From an uncultured Roseburia sp. (GTDB lineage Bacteria; Bacillota; Clostridia; Lachnospirales; Lachnospiraceae), in NCBI GenBank assembly GCA_947647505.1, contig CANSKO010000002.1:1-64000 (forward strand): 64,000 nt of DNA, given 5' to 3'. The position numbers and the translations under genes were made by a program. The notes under the pieces are model-generated. The model was not told the origin of the DNA, searched no databases, and saw nothing but the letters and a program-made list of their open reading frames with translations. Positions 48,000-56,438 of the stretch are shown piece after piece; the first letter of the stretch is position 1, and the number at the start of each line of letters is the position of its first letter.

Positions 48000-48121
48000 A
48001 AAGCAGTCGTAAAAGAGCGCGGCGGCCGAAGGGCTTCGCGCCAGTTTTTTCTTGACGCATTCTTTGCGGGGATGTTACTGTGGGCATACGGAAATGGTTG
48101 TCAGTAGATGGAAAAAGATGC

Positions 48122-48150
48122 TTTACATGCGCTGGAAAATCTGCTATCAT
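48122..48150 (+). promoter_or_regulatory. Promoter of BMP-type gene
   Basis: TTTACA and TATCAT with a 17-base spacer, about 100 bases upstream of the BMP-type gene. The initial transcript would enter the hairpin at 48162 at once. Confidence 0.6.
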
Positions 48151-48161
48151 AAATACACTTG

Positions 48162-48204
48162 GGGTGTGAAGTCTTTGTATGACAGAAGGACTTTACACCC
48201 TTTT
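48162..48204 (+). terminator. Leader hairpin with short T-run
   Basis: GGGTGTGAAGTCTT pairs with AAGGACTTTACACCC and is followed by TTTT. It lies between the promoter at 48122 and the gene at 48249, so it is either an attenuator or the end of the upstream transcript. Confidence 0.5.
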
Positions 48205-48248
48205 CATCCATCGTGACAGGGTGCAGGCAGAGATGCCGGGAGGATATT

Positions 48249-50159
48249 ATGGGAAAAGAAGATTACAGCAAGGCATTTAAACTTGGAAAAAAAGACTATC
48301 AGACGCGCATGATGAAGGGCATGAAGCCGACGCTCCTCGTGCTGGACGACATTATGCCGGAGAAGGGATCGTATTCGGAGGAATCGCTTGGTCTGGTGCA
48401 GATTCCGATTGACCAGATTGCAGGGACGAAGACGGTTGGCAGGAGCAGCTCATTTGCGGGGAATTTTATGCCCATTCTGCGGGAAAGCACGGAATTTGCC
48501 GAGAAGTGGGTTATGCTCAGCACGAGCCATGTGGACGAAGGCATTCGCGATCCGATCAAAGCGTATGAATATATGAATCAGTTTTATGTTGAAGAAGGAA
48601 ATAAAAGAGTCAGCGTTATGAAATATTTTGGCGCCGTGTCGATTCCGGGAAACGTCATCCGCATTATCCCAAAGCGGACAGAAGAAAAGGAAAACAGAAT
48701 CTATTACGAATTTCTGGATTTTTACCGTGTGGCGCAGATCAATTACATATGGTTTTCGCAGCCGGGGAATTTTGCGAAGCTTGTAGAGGCGGTGGGGAAA
48801 GCGCCGGGCGAAATGTGGAGCGGCGAGGATAAGCTCAGGTTCAGCTCTCTGTACACGAAATTCAGGGCGGAGTATGAAGCAAAAGGCGGCGGAAAATTAA
48901 AGATTACGCCAGGCGACGCGTTTTTGTCTTTTATTACGCTCTACGGCTATGACGCTATGGAAGAAACAACGACAAATGATCTGAAAGCATTGATTGCAAA
49001 GAGCTGGGAAGAATTTGAGCTTCTGGAAGAGGAGCAGGAAATTGACCTGAAAATGAAGCCGACGCAGAAGAAAAAGTCGCTGCTTGATATACTGCACGCG
49101 CCTGTTCCGAAGAAGTTTAAAATTGCATTTATATATGAAAAGACGCCGGGAACTTCCGCGTGGACATATGCGCATGAGCTGGGGCGGCTGCACTTGGAGC
49201 AGCAGTTTCCCGAGGAAGTGGAAACGATCGCTTATGAAAACGGCACGCAGGAAAATATCGACGCGCTGCTGGAAGCGGCGATCGCAGAGGGCTGCAATCT
49301 GATTTTTACAACGACGCCGCCGTTTGTGCAGGCCAGCGTAAAAGCGGCGATTGCAAATCCAAAAGTAAAGATTGTAAACTGTTCTTTGAATACGTCGCAT
49401 CGCTATATTCGGACGTATTATTCCAGAATGTACGAGGCAAAATTTTTAATGGGCGCAATCGCCGGAGCGATGGCGGAGAACGGACGCCTGACATACATAG
49501 CGGATTATCCGATATATGGATCGATTGCCAATATCAATGCGTTTGCGCTGGGCGCGAAAATGATCAACCCGCGCGCGAAGGTCTTTCTGGAATGGTCTAC
49601 GAAAAAAGAAGCCGATATGGAAGACCGGATCAGAGAAAACGCTTCCTCCTGCGTATCTGGGAGGGATATAGTGATTCCGGAAGAAGCTTCCCGCTTTTTT
49701 GGGATTTATCATATCAAAGAAGGCCGTTCGAGAAATCTTGCGATGCCGCTGTGGCACTGGGGCAAATTTTATGAGCAGATGATCTGGGCGATCATTGAAG
49801 GAACCTGGAAATACGACGATGATCCGGCCGCTACAAAAGCGATTAATTACTGGTGGGGCATGTCGGAAGGCGTTATCGACGTAATCTGCTCCAAATATCT
49901 GCCGCTTGGCACGAAACGTCTGGTTGAGCTTTTAAAAGGCACGATCAGCTCAGAGATGTTCAATCCGTTTTCCGGCATATTATACTCGCAGTCCGGCATT
50001 GTGTTAAATAAGCCTGACGGAAGCCTTTCTTCAGAGGAAATCATGACGATGGACTGGCTGGCGGAAAATGTGATCGGTGAGATTCCAAGCAAAGAGGAGC
50101 TAAACGAACAGGCGACGCCCGTCATCAACCAGCAGGGCGTAAAGAAAAAGGAAGGGTAG
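48249..50159 (+). CDS. BMP-family binding protein with N-terminal ParB-like domain, cytosolic (636 aa)
   Basis: The C-terminal half (from about residue 295) is a basic membrane protein (BMP/Med) type periplasmic-binding fold: FKIAFIYEKTPGTSAWTYAHE, NLIFTTTPPFVQASVKAAI, YEAKFLMGAIAGAMAE and KSGR-like strands. No signal peptide or lipobox exists, so it is cytosolic. The N-terminal 160 residues contain LGLVQIPIDQIAGT and VEEGNKRVSVMKYFGAV, which resemble ParB/sulfiredoxin-like folds (inference). BMP proteins bind nucleosides; an intracellular nucleoside sensor or enzyme is possible. Start at ATG 48249 after GGGAGG. A metallophosphoesterase follows seven bases later, suggesting joint action on a nucleotide. 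Confidence 0.75.
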   Translation: MGKEDYSKAFKLGKKDYQTRMMKGMKPTLLVLDDIMPEKGSYSEESLGLVQIPIDQIAGTKTVGRSSSFAGNFMPILRESTEFAEKWVMLSTSHVDEGIRDPIKAYEYMNQFYVEEGNKRVSVMKYFGAVSIPGNVIRIIPKRTEEKENRIYYEFLDFYRVAQINYIWFSQPGNFAKLVEAVGKAPGEMWSGEDKLRFSSLYTKFRAEYEAKGGGKLKITPGDAFLSFITLYGYDAMEETTTNDLKALIAKSWEEFELLEEEQEIDLKMKPTQKKKSLLDILHAPVPKKFKIAFIYEKTPGTSAWTYAHELGRLHLEQQFPEEVETIAYENGTQENIDALLEAAIAEGCNLIFTTTPPFVQASVKAAIANPKVKIVNCSLNTSHRYIRTYYSRMYEAKFLMGAIAGAMAENGRLTYIADYPIYGSIANINAFALGAKMINPRAKVFLEWSTKKEADMEDRIRENASSCVSGRDIVIPEEASRFFGIYHIKEGRSRNLAMPLWHWGKFYEQMIWAIIEGTWKYDDDPAATKAINYWWGMSEGVIDVICSKYLPLGTKRLVELLKGTISSEMFNPFSGILYSQSGIVLNKPDGSLSSEEIMTMDWLAENVIGEIPSKEELNEQATPVINQQGVKKKEG

Positions 50160-50166
50160 CTTACGC

Positions 50167-50790
50167 ATGAAGATACTGGCGATTTCGGATGAAGAATCCA
50201 GATTTCTGTGGGAATTTTTTGACAAGAGCAAGCTGGAGGGGATTGACCTGATTATTTCCTGCGGCGATCTGGACCCGTATTACCTTTCCTTTCTGGCGAC
50301 GCTTTCATCGGTTCCCGTATTGTATGTGCATGGCAATCACGATAAGGCATATCAGAAGATACCGCCGGAGGGATGCATCTGCATCGAGGATCAGATCTAC
50401 GTGCATGAGGGCGTACGGATTCTGGGGCTGGGCGGTTCCATGCGCTACAGCCAGGGACCGCATCAGTATACGGAGTGGCAGATGCGGCAGCGTATGGCGA
50501 AGCTGAAATTAAAGCTTTTAAAAAAGCGCGGTTTTGACATTCTGGTTACGCATGCGCCGGCGTATCAGCTCAATGACGGAAGGGATCTGCCGCATCAGGG
50601 CTTTCAGACGTTTTTGAAGCTGATTGAAAAATACAGGCCGAAATTTTTCCTGCATGGGCATGTGCATTTATCGTATGGGCGAAATCATAAGAGATATGAT
50701 AAATATCAGGACACGCATGTTATCAATGCTTATGAGCGGTGCGTGTTTGACTATGAGGACGAGCATCCGGAGGAGGCGCTGTTTTATTGA
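50167..50790 (+). CDS. Calcineurin-like metallophosphoesterase (207 aa)
   Basis: Metal-binding motifs of the family appear in order: ISD at the N-terminus, SCGDLDPYYL, YVHGNHDKAY, VTHAPAYQLND and FFLHGHVHLSYG. The family hydrolyses phosphodiesters or phosphomonoesters with two metal ions; the substrate is unknown. It starts seven bases after the BMP-type gene and is almost certainly co-transcribed with it. It appears complete and cytosolic. Confidence 0.92.
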   Translation: MKILAISDEESRFLWEFFDKSKLEGIDLIISCGDLDPYYLSFLATLSSVPVLYVHGNHDKAYQKIPPEGCICIEDQIYVHEGVRILGLGGSMRYSQGPHQYTEWQMRQRMAKLKLKLLKKRGFDILVTHAPAYQLNDGRDLPHQGFQTFLKLIEKYRPKFFLHGHVHLSYGRNHKRYDKYQDTHVINAYERCVFDYEDEHPEEALFY

Positions 50791-50866
50791 ACTGCGTTTG
50801 CAGAGCGCGCTGTCGTGAAGCGGACGCAGCGGGAACGATCATTGAAACGGGAAGATTGAAGTAAAT

Positions 50867-51043
50867 CTATCTGTTGATTTTCTGCATTTTCTTTATAATG
50901 GATTGCCAATACATGCGGTCTTTTAAGACCCGGATTACCGTAATGGTGGAATCCTCCACGACAAAGAAGATTATTGTTGATTTCATATCCAAGAGAGCAT
51001 CTTTGGATATTACGATTTTATATTTCTTTGGTTTTTCCGGCAT
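50867..51043 (-). pseudogene. Internally deleted RelE/ParE-type toxin (58 codons)
   Basis: Not in the ORF track. The minus strand reads MPEKPKKYKIVISKDALLDM, a RelE/ParE start, then jumps to VEDSTITVIRVLKDRMYWQS, the typical last strand and helix of the same fold. The usual 90-110 residue toxin has about 35-45 more residues between these, so the middle is deleted in frame. Its ATG overlaps the antitoxin stop (TAATG), the normal arrangement for such pairs. Most likely inactive. Confidence 0.65.
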
Positions 51044-51213
51044 TATAGTTTGTCAATTTCCGCCCAAGCTTCATCGATTGTATAAACATCGTCTTTTTTC
51101 AGACTTTCTATTCCCTTGGAGAGTTCGTCATATAACGCGCCTATGGCTGCTTTTTCGGAATATTCCGTTTTAAGGATTTCCTGATTTCCGATTGCCTGTG
51201 CTGTAGGTGACAT
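51043..51213 (-). CDS. Small antitoxin-like protein (56 aa)
   Basis: Too short for the ORF track. Minus-strand ATG at 51213 with AAGGAAGTG upstream gives MSPTAQAIGNQEILKTEYSE and ends DVYTIDEAWAEIDKL, an acidic helical end common in antitoxins that wrap RelE/ParE toxins. It overlaps the toxin start by one base. No DNA-binding domain is obvious, so it may be shortened. The antitoxin call depends mainly on its coupling to the toxin remnant. Confidence 0.6.
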   Translation of the reverse strand: MSPTAQAIGNQEILKTEYSEKAAIGALYDELSKGIESLKKDDVYTIDEAWAEIDKL

Positions 51214-51584
51214 AGCATCACTTCCTTTTGATTGTTAATTTCCGCGAACAATGAGCCAGGCAGAGGCGTTTACGCACATATTTGACGAATGTTGCGAAAG
51301 TAAATAATTCTGTGCTTTTATAGAATTATTTACTCTATTATACGGTATTTAGAATTGGATTATCAACAGATTTATTTTCAATTAATTTATAATATTTTTA
51401 AATGGATATTATGGTATCCTGATAATGATTCAAAAAAATGTGGGTATGCGTCTTAGTGATTGTGTTTTGCGTGTTCCAATGCACTGCAATGTTCCCGGTT
51501 TGCTTCCGGAATACGGGCGTTGTATTTCGGGGCGTTTTTGCCGGAAAAGGGAAGCGTATCTTAGAACAGGAGAGAGAGGTCTGT
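51214..51584. other. 371-nt AT-rich gap between antitoxin and gatC
   Basis: No gene is supported here. It holds a perfect 13-base hairpin, AGTAAATAATTCT with AGAATTATTTACT (51299-51334), which could be an operator or terminator for the divergent toxin-antitoxin genes, and a small GCGT-TT-ACGC palindrome near 51267. A gatC promoter should lie in 51340-51430, but no clear -35/-10 pair stands out. The track ORF starting at 51438 is the out-of-family extension of gatC. Confidence 0.6.
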
Positions 51585-51890
51585 ATGAAAAACAGAATTT
51601 CAGATGAGACGGTTGCATATATAGGGATTCTGGCAAAGCTGGAGCTTTCGGAGGAAGAGAGGAAGCGCGCCGGAAACGATATGGCGAATATGCTGGATTA
51701 TATGGATAAGCTGAAGGAACTGGATACGTCAGGCGTTGCGCCGACATCCCATCTTTTTCCGACAGAAAATGTGTTTCGCGAGGATATTGTGACAAATGGA
51801 GACGGTCAGAAAGATGCGCTTTTTAATGCCCCTGCGAAAAAGGAGCATGGATTTCTGGCGCCGAAGACGATTGGAATGGAGGAAGGCTGA
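51585..51890 (+). CDS. gatC: Asp/Glu-tRNA amidotransferase subunit GatC (101 aa)
   Basis: GatC stabilises GatA in the GatCAB complex that converts Glu-tRNA-Gln (and Asp-tRNA-Asn) to the amide form. The start RISDETVAYIGILAKLELSEEE and the MANMLDYMDKLKELDTSGVAPTSH core are typical. The longest ORF adds 49 residues upstream; ATG 51585 after AGAGAGG matches family length. Its TGA overlaps the gatA ATG by one base. Confidence 0.95.
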   Translation: MKNRISDETVAYIGILAKLELSEEERKRAGNDMANMLDYMDKLKELDTSGVAPTSHLFPTENVFREDIVTNGDGQKDALFNAPAKKEHGFLAPKTIGMEEG

Positions 51891-53338
51891 TGGGGCTGAT
51901 GCAATATGGCGCCCTTGCGCTTGGGAAAAAGATACGGAAAAAAGAAGCGTCCGTTCTGGAAGCGGTTACAGAGGCGCTTGACGCCATACAGGAAAAAGAG
52001 AACGTGATTCACAGCTTTGTGACGCTTTCGGACACGTACGCCTTAAAACGCGCGAAAGAAGTGCAGAAGCAAATAGACGACGGGACGCTTGTCAGCCCTT
52101 TGGCCGGCGTTCCTGTAGCAGTCAAAGACAATCTTTGTACGAGAGGGATTCGCACGACCTGCGGATCGAAAATGCTGGAGCATTTTGTGCCGGCCTATAC
52201 GGCGGAGGCGGTGAGCCGTCTGGAAAACGCCGGCGCCATTGTGATCGGAAAGACGAATATGGATGAATTTGCAATGGGCAGCACGACGGAGACGTCGTAT
52301 TTTGGGGCAACCAGAAATCCCTGGAATCAGGAGCATGTGCCCGGCGGCTCTTCCGGCGGCTCGTGTGCCGCAGTCGCCGCGCAGGAATGTCCCTGCGCGC
52401 TTGGCTCCGATACGGGCGGCTCGATTCGCCAGCCCGCGGCATTTTGCGGCGTAACGGGCATAAAGCCTACGTATGGCACGGTATCCCGTTATGGACTCGT
52501 TGCGTATGGCTCCTCGCTCGATCAGATCGGTCCGATTGCGCGGGACGTCTCAGACTGCGCGGCCGTTCTTGAGGCGATTGCCGCATGGGATCAAAAAGAC
52601 GCGACTTCGATTGCAAGGCGGGATATGGATGTTACGGCTGCGCTGGTTGACGATGTCAGAGGAATGAAGATCGGAATTCCCAAAGCCTATTTTGGCGGGG
52701 GACTGAATCGGGAAGTAAAAGAAGCCGTGCTTGCCGCGGCGGAAACATTAAAGGAGAAGGGAGCCATAACGGAGGAATTTGAATTTGACCTTGCCGAATA
52801 TGCGCTCCCCGCCTATTATGTGATTGCCTGCGCCGAAGCCAGCTCCAATCTGGCCCGCTTTGACGGCGTTCGGTACGGCTATCGCGCCAGCGGATATGAA
52901 GGTCTGCACGCCATGTATAAAAAGAGCCGTTCCGAGGGATTTGGTCCGGAAGTGAAACGACGGATTATGCTGGGAGCCTTTGTCTTAAGCGCCGGGTATT
53001 ACGACGCTTATTATCTGAAAGCGCTGCGCGTAAAAACGCTGATCAAGCGGGAATTTGATCAGGCGTTTGAACGTTACGACGCGATTCTTGCTCCGGCGGC
53101 TCCCACGACGGCTCCCAGAGTGGGAAGCAGCCTTTCCGATCCCATGCAGATGTATCTGGGCGATCTGTATACGGTTTCTGCAAATCTGGCAGGGCTTCCG
53201 GCCATTTCCGTTCCCTGCGGACGAGATCAAAACGGACTTCCAATCGGCCTGCAGCTGATCGGAGACTGCTTTCAGGAGAAAAAAATCATTCGCACAGCCT
53301 ATGCATATGAGCAGAGCAGAAAGGAGTGGGACGCATGA
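51890..53338 (+). CDS. gatA: Glu-tRNA(Gln) amidotransferase subunit GatA (482 aa)
   Basis: Amidase subunit that releases ammonia from glutamine. The Lys-Ser-Ser triad is visible in AVKDNLCTRG (Lys), GGSSGGSCAAVAA (amidase signature) and SDTGGSIRQPAAFCG (Ser). Starts on the last base of the gatC stop and overlaps gatB by four bases (ATGA), so the three subunits are co-translated. Normal length. Confidence 0.97.
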   Translation: MGLMQYGALALGKKIRKKEASVLEAVTEALDAIQEKENVIHSFVTLSDTYALKRAKEVQKQIDDGTLVSPLAGVPVAVKDNLCTRGIRTTCGSKMLEHFVPAYTAEAVSRLENAGAIVIGKTNMDEFAMGSTTETSYFGATRNPWNQEHVPGGSSGGSCAAVAAQECPCALGSDTGGSIRQPAAFCGVTGIKPTYGTVSRYGLVAYGSSLDQIGPIARDVSDCAAVLEAIAAWDQKDATSIARRDMDVTAALVDDVRGMKIGIPKAYFGGGLNREVKEAVLAAAETLKEKGAITEEFEFDLAEYALPAYYVIACAEASSNLARFDGVRYGYRASGYEGLHAMYKKSRSEGFGPEVKRRIMLGAFVLSAGYYDAYYLKALRVKTLIKREFDQAFERYDAILAPAAPTTAPRVGSSLSDPMQMYLGDLYTVSANLAGLPAISVPCGRDQNGLPIGLQLIGDCFQEKKIIRTAYAYEQSRKEWDA

Positions 53339-54774
53339 GCGGGCAGTATGAAACGGTCATCGGGCTTGAGGTGCATGTGGAGCTTGCGACAGAGACAAAA
53401 ATCTTCTGCGGCTGTTCGACGGCGTTTGGCGGCACGCCCAATGCGCATACGTGTCCGGTCTGCACCGGTATGCCGGGCGCGCTTCCGACGCTGAACCGAA
53501 AGGCAGTCGAGCATGCGATCGCCGTCGGGCTTGCAACGAATTGTGAGATTACAAAGGACTGTAAATTTGACCGCAAACATTATTTTTATCCGGATAATCC
53601 GCAGAATTATCAGATTTCACAGCTCTACCTTCCGATCTGCCGCAACGGAAGCGTCGCAATCGAAACGGAAGGCGGCGGAAAAAAACAGATCGGCATTCAT
53701 GAAATCCATATGGAAGAAGACGCCGGAAAGCTGGTGCATGATGAAGTGGAAAATTGTTCGATCATAGATTTTAACCGCTCCGGCGTGCCGTTGATTGAGA
53801 TTGTGTCGGAGCCGGATATGCGTTCGGCAGAGGAAGTGATCGCGTATCTGGAGAAGCTGAGGCTGATGATTCAGTATCTTGGCGCGTCCGACTGTAAATT
53901 GCAGGAGGGTTCGATGCGTGTGGACGTCAATCTTTCGGTTCGCAGAGCGGGCAGCGCAGCGTATGGCACGCGAACGGAGATGAAAAATCTCAATTCATTT
54001 AAAGCGATTACAAGGGCGATTGCGCAGGAAGCAGGCCGGCAGACAAAACGTCTCGCATCAGGAATGTGCGTTGTGCAGGAAACAAGACGGTGGGATGATG
54101 CAAACGAAAGATCGTATGCGATGCGTTCCAAAGAGGATGCGCAGGATTACCGCTATTTCCCGGACCCGGATCTTGCGCCTGTGCATATAAGCGATGCATG
54201 GATCGAAGAAATTCGGGCCAGACAGCCAGAATTTCGCACAGAAAAGATAGCGCGCTATCAGCGCGTATACAAGCTTCCGCTTTATGACGCAGAGGTTTTG
54301 ACGGAGACGAAAGAAATGGCGGACTTTTTTGAAGCGGTCGCAGCCGTCAGCGGAAAACCCAAAAAAGCGTCAAACTGGCTGATGGGCGAGACGATGCGCC
54401 TGTTAAAAGAAAATGGAATGGAAGCGGGAGAAATTCGTTTTTGTGCGCAGCATCTGGCAAAGCTGATTGCGCTTGTGGATGATGGGACGATCAGTGGGCC
54501 GGTGGCAAAAGAAGTGTTTGCAAAGATGTTTGACACGGATATCGATCCCGAACGCTACGTGGAAGAAAATGGCTTAAAAACCGTACACGATCAGGACGCG
54601 CTGCGGGATGCGCTGATGCAGGCGCTAAACGACAATCCAAAGTCCGTAGAAGATTATCGGAACGGAAAAGAAAAGGCGCTGGGCTTTCTCGTCGGACAGA
54701 CGATGAAGGCGATGCAGGGAAAAGCCAATCCGAAGATGGCGCTTGCGCTTTTAAAAGAAATTTTATCAGAATAG
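53335..54774 (+). CDS. gatB: Asp/Glu-tRNA(Asn/Gln) amidotransferase subunit GatB (479 aa)
   Basis: Binds and phosphorylates the mischarged tRNA for amidation. Family blocks: YETVIGLEVHVELATETKIFCGC, CPVCTGMPGALPTLNRKAVE, DRKHYFYPDNPQNYQISQ, and DFNRSGVPLIEIVSEPDM, with the C-terminal YqeY-like tail (GFLVGQTMKAMQGKANP). Start at ATG 53335 overlapping the gatA stop, after AAAGGAG. Last gene of gatCAB. Confidence 0.97.
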   Translation: MSGQYETVIGLEVHVELATETKIFCGCSTAFGGTPNAHTCPVCTGMPGALPTLNRKAVEHAIAVGLATNCEITKDCKFDRKHYFYPDNPQNYQISQLYLPICRNGSVAIETEGGGKKQIGIHEIHMEEDAGKLVHDEVENCSIIDFNRSGVPLIEIVSEPDMRSAEEVIAYLEKLRLMIQYLGASDCKLQEGSMRVDVNLSVRRAGSAAYGTRTEMKNLNSFKAITRAIAQEAGRQTKRLASGMCVVQETRRWDDANERSYAMRSKEDAQDYRYFPDPDLAPVHISDAWIEEIRARQPEFRTEKIARYQRVYKLPLYDAEVLTETKEMADFFEAVAAVSGKPKKASNWLMGETMRLLKENGMEAGEIRFCAQHLAKLIALVDDGTISGPVAKEVFAKMFDTDIDPERYVEENGLKTVHDQDALRDALMQALNDNPKSVEDYRNGKEKALGFLVGQTMKAMQGKANPKMALALLKEILSE

Positions 54775-54874
54775 ACCAATATTCTTTCGTTTTACCACTT
54801 TTTTCCACAAATTGTAGAAAAAATGTGGAAAACCTGAAAAAACATGAAATATATATAAAAAATTTTAAAATGCA

Positions 54875-54903
54875 TTGAGAATTCCGGCAGAATATTTTAT
54901 ACT
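54875..54903 (+). promoter_or_regulatory. Promoter of the ClpX-like gene
   Basis: TTGAGA and TATACT with a 17-base spacer. The short leader that follows contains a perfect nine-base hairpin, CGCAAAAGC with GCTTTTGCG (54918-54947), without a T-run. Confidence 0.65.
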
Positions 54904-54975
54904 TTGTATGTTATAAACGCAAAAGCCGTCTGTTTTCAGCTTTTGCGCGATACATAAAAAGGAGAATGAGATGCC

Positions 54976-56403
54976 ATGTCCAGACAGGATTTTTATGAAG
55001 TGGAACCGGCGGAGGAAGCGGAAGCTGCATCCGAATCCGTAGAAGATCCGGAAGAATACGAACAGGTCTGTTATCTCTGCCGCAGACCGGAACGCGTGGC
55101 GGGGAAGATGATACGGATACCGAACGATATCAGCATCTGCCAGGACTGCATGCAGAAGACGTTTGACGCAATGAACGCTTTTTCGGCTGACGATCTGCCA
55201 AAGAACGGCAAGATGCCCAATATTGGCATGATCAACCTTGCCGATTTACAGGGATTTGCGCCATTTCAGCAGAAAATAAAAAAACCCAAAAAAGAAGAGA
55301 AAGAAAAAAAGGCGGCGCCTGCGCTCGATATGCATGCGATTCCCGCGCCGCATAAGATTAAGGCAAGCCTGGATGATTATATCGTAGGGCAGGAGCATGC
55401 CAAGAAAGTGGTGTCTGTCGCCGTATACAATCATTACAAACGCATCGCGTCTGACGCAAAGGACGGCGTTGAAATTGAAAAATCAAATATGCTGATGATT
55501 GGTCCGACCGGCTGCGGCAAGACATATATGGTAAAGACGCTTGCCAGGCTTTTGAACGTGCCGCTTGCGATTACGGACGCGACCTCCCTGACGGAAGCCG
55601 GCTATATCGGTGATGATATTGAAAGCGTCGTAAGCAAGCTTCTGGCCGCTGCGGACAACGATGTGGAGCGTGCGGAGCATGGCATTATTTTTATTGATGA
55701 AATTGATAAAATCGCCAAAAAGCGAAACGCGAATCAAAGGGACGTCAGCGGGGAGTCGGTACAGCAGGGAATGTTAAAGCTGTTGGAGGGCTCGGAGGTG
55801 GAAGTTCCTGTCGGAGCGAGCAGCAAAAATGCAATGGTGCCGATGGTAACAGTCAATACGGCCAATATTTTGTTTATCTGCGGCGGCGCGTTTCCAGACT
55901 TGGAAGAGATCATCAAAGAACGCCTGAACAAAGAGGCGTCGATTGGATTCAGGGCGGATTTAAAGGACAAGTATGACGGCGACGAGAATCTTTTGTCAAA
56001 AGTCTTGGTGGAGGATGTGCGCAAATACGGAATGATACCGGAATTTCTGGGCCGCATGCCGATTTTGTTTTCGCTTGAGGCGTTGACGGAGGAGATGCTG
56101 ATGCGCGTTCTTGCAGAGCCGAAAAATGCAATTATCAGGCAGTACCAGAAGCTTTTGGCGATGGATGAGGTAAAGCTGGAATTTGAAGAGGGCGCGCTGC
56201 GCTTGATCGCCGCAAAAGCCAGAGAAAAGAAAGTAGGCGCGCGTGCGCTGCGTGCGATTCTGGAAGAGTTTATGCTGGATATTATGTATGAAATTCCAAA
56301 AGACGATGAAATTGGCGTTGTCACGATTACAAAAGATTACATCGAAGGCACGGGGGGACCGGTGATTACGATGCGGCAGGGCATATTGGGCCTTTCGGGG
56401 TAA
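54976..56403 (+). CDS. ClpX-like AAA+ unfoldase, divergent paralogue (475 aa)
   Basis: An N-terminal four-Cys zinc domain (CYLCRRPE and CQDCMQKT, residues 32-65) is separated from the AAA+ core by an unusually long charged linker (KKPKKEEKEKKAAPA). The core has GQEHAKKVVSVAVYNHYKR, Walker A IGPTGCGKTYMVKTLA, pore-type GYIGDDIES, Walker B GIIFIDEIDKI, and an IGF-type segment ASIGFRADLK that in ClpX docks on ClpP. The RKSE-type loop is changed to KKRNANQRDVSGES. Length exceeds classical ClpX (about 420). tig and clpP are not adjacent, so this is probably a second ClpX with a specialised substrate set (inference). AAAGGAG precedes ATG 54976. Confidence 0.85.
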   Translation: MSRQDFYEVEPAEEAEAASESVEDPEEYEQVCYLCRRPERVAGKMIRIPNDISICQDCMQKTFDAMNAFSADDLPKNGKMPNIGMINLADLQGFAPFQQKIKKPKKEEKEKKAAPALDMHAIPAPHKIKASLDDYIVGQEHAKKVVSVAVYNHYKRIASDAKDGVEIEKSNMLMIGPTGCGKTYMVKTLARLLNVPLAITDATSLTEAGYIGDDIESVVSKLLAAADNDVERAEHGIIFIDEIDKIAKKRNANQRDVSGESVQQGMLKLLEGSEVEVPVGASSKNAMVPMVTVNTANILFICGGAFPDLEEIIKERLNKEASIGFRADLKDKYDGDENLLSKVLVEDVRKYGMIPEFLGRMPILFSLEALTEEMLMRVLAEPKNAIIRQYQKLLAMDEVKLEFEEGALRLIAAKAREKKVGARALRAILEEFMLDIMYEIPKDDEIGVVTITKDYIEGTGGPVITMRQGILGLSG

Positions 56404-56438
56404 TATACTGTTAAAAATAAGCAGACGGACGGAAATGA

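Noticed and set aside
48122-48204. Riboswitch in front of the BMP-type gene
   Set aside because: The leader is only about 90 bases with one plain hairpin and no known aptamer sequence.
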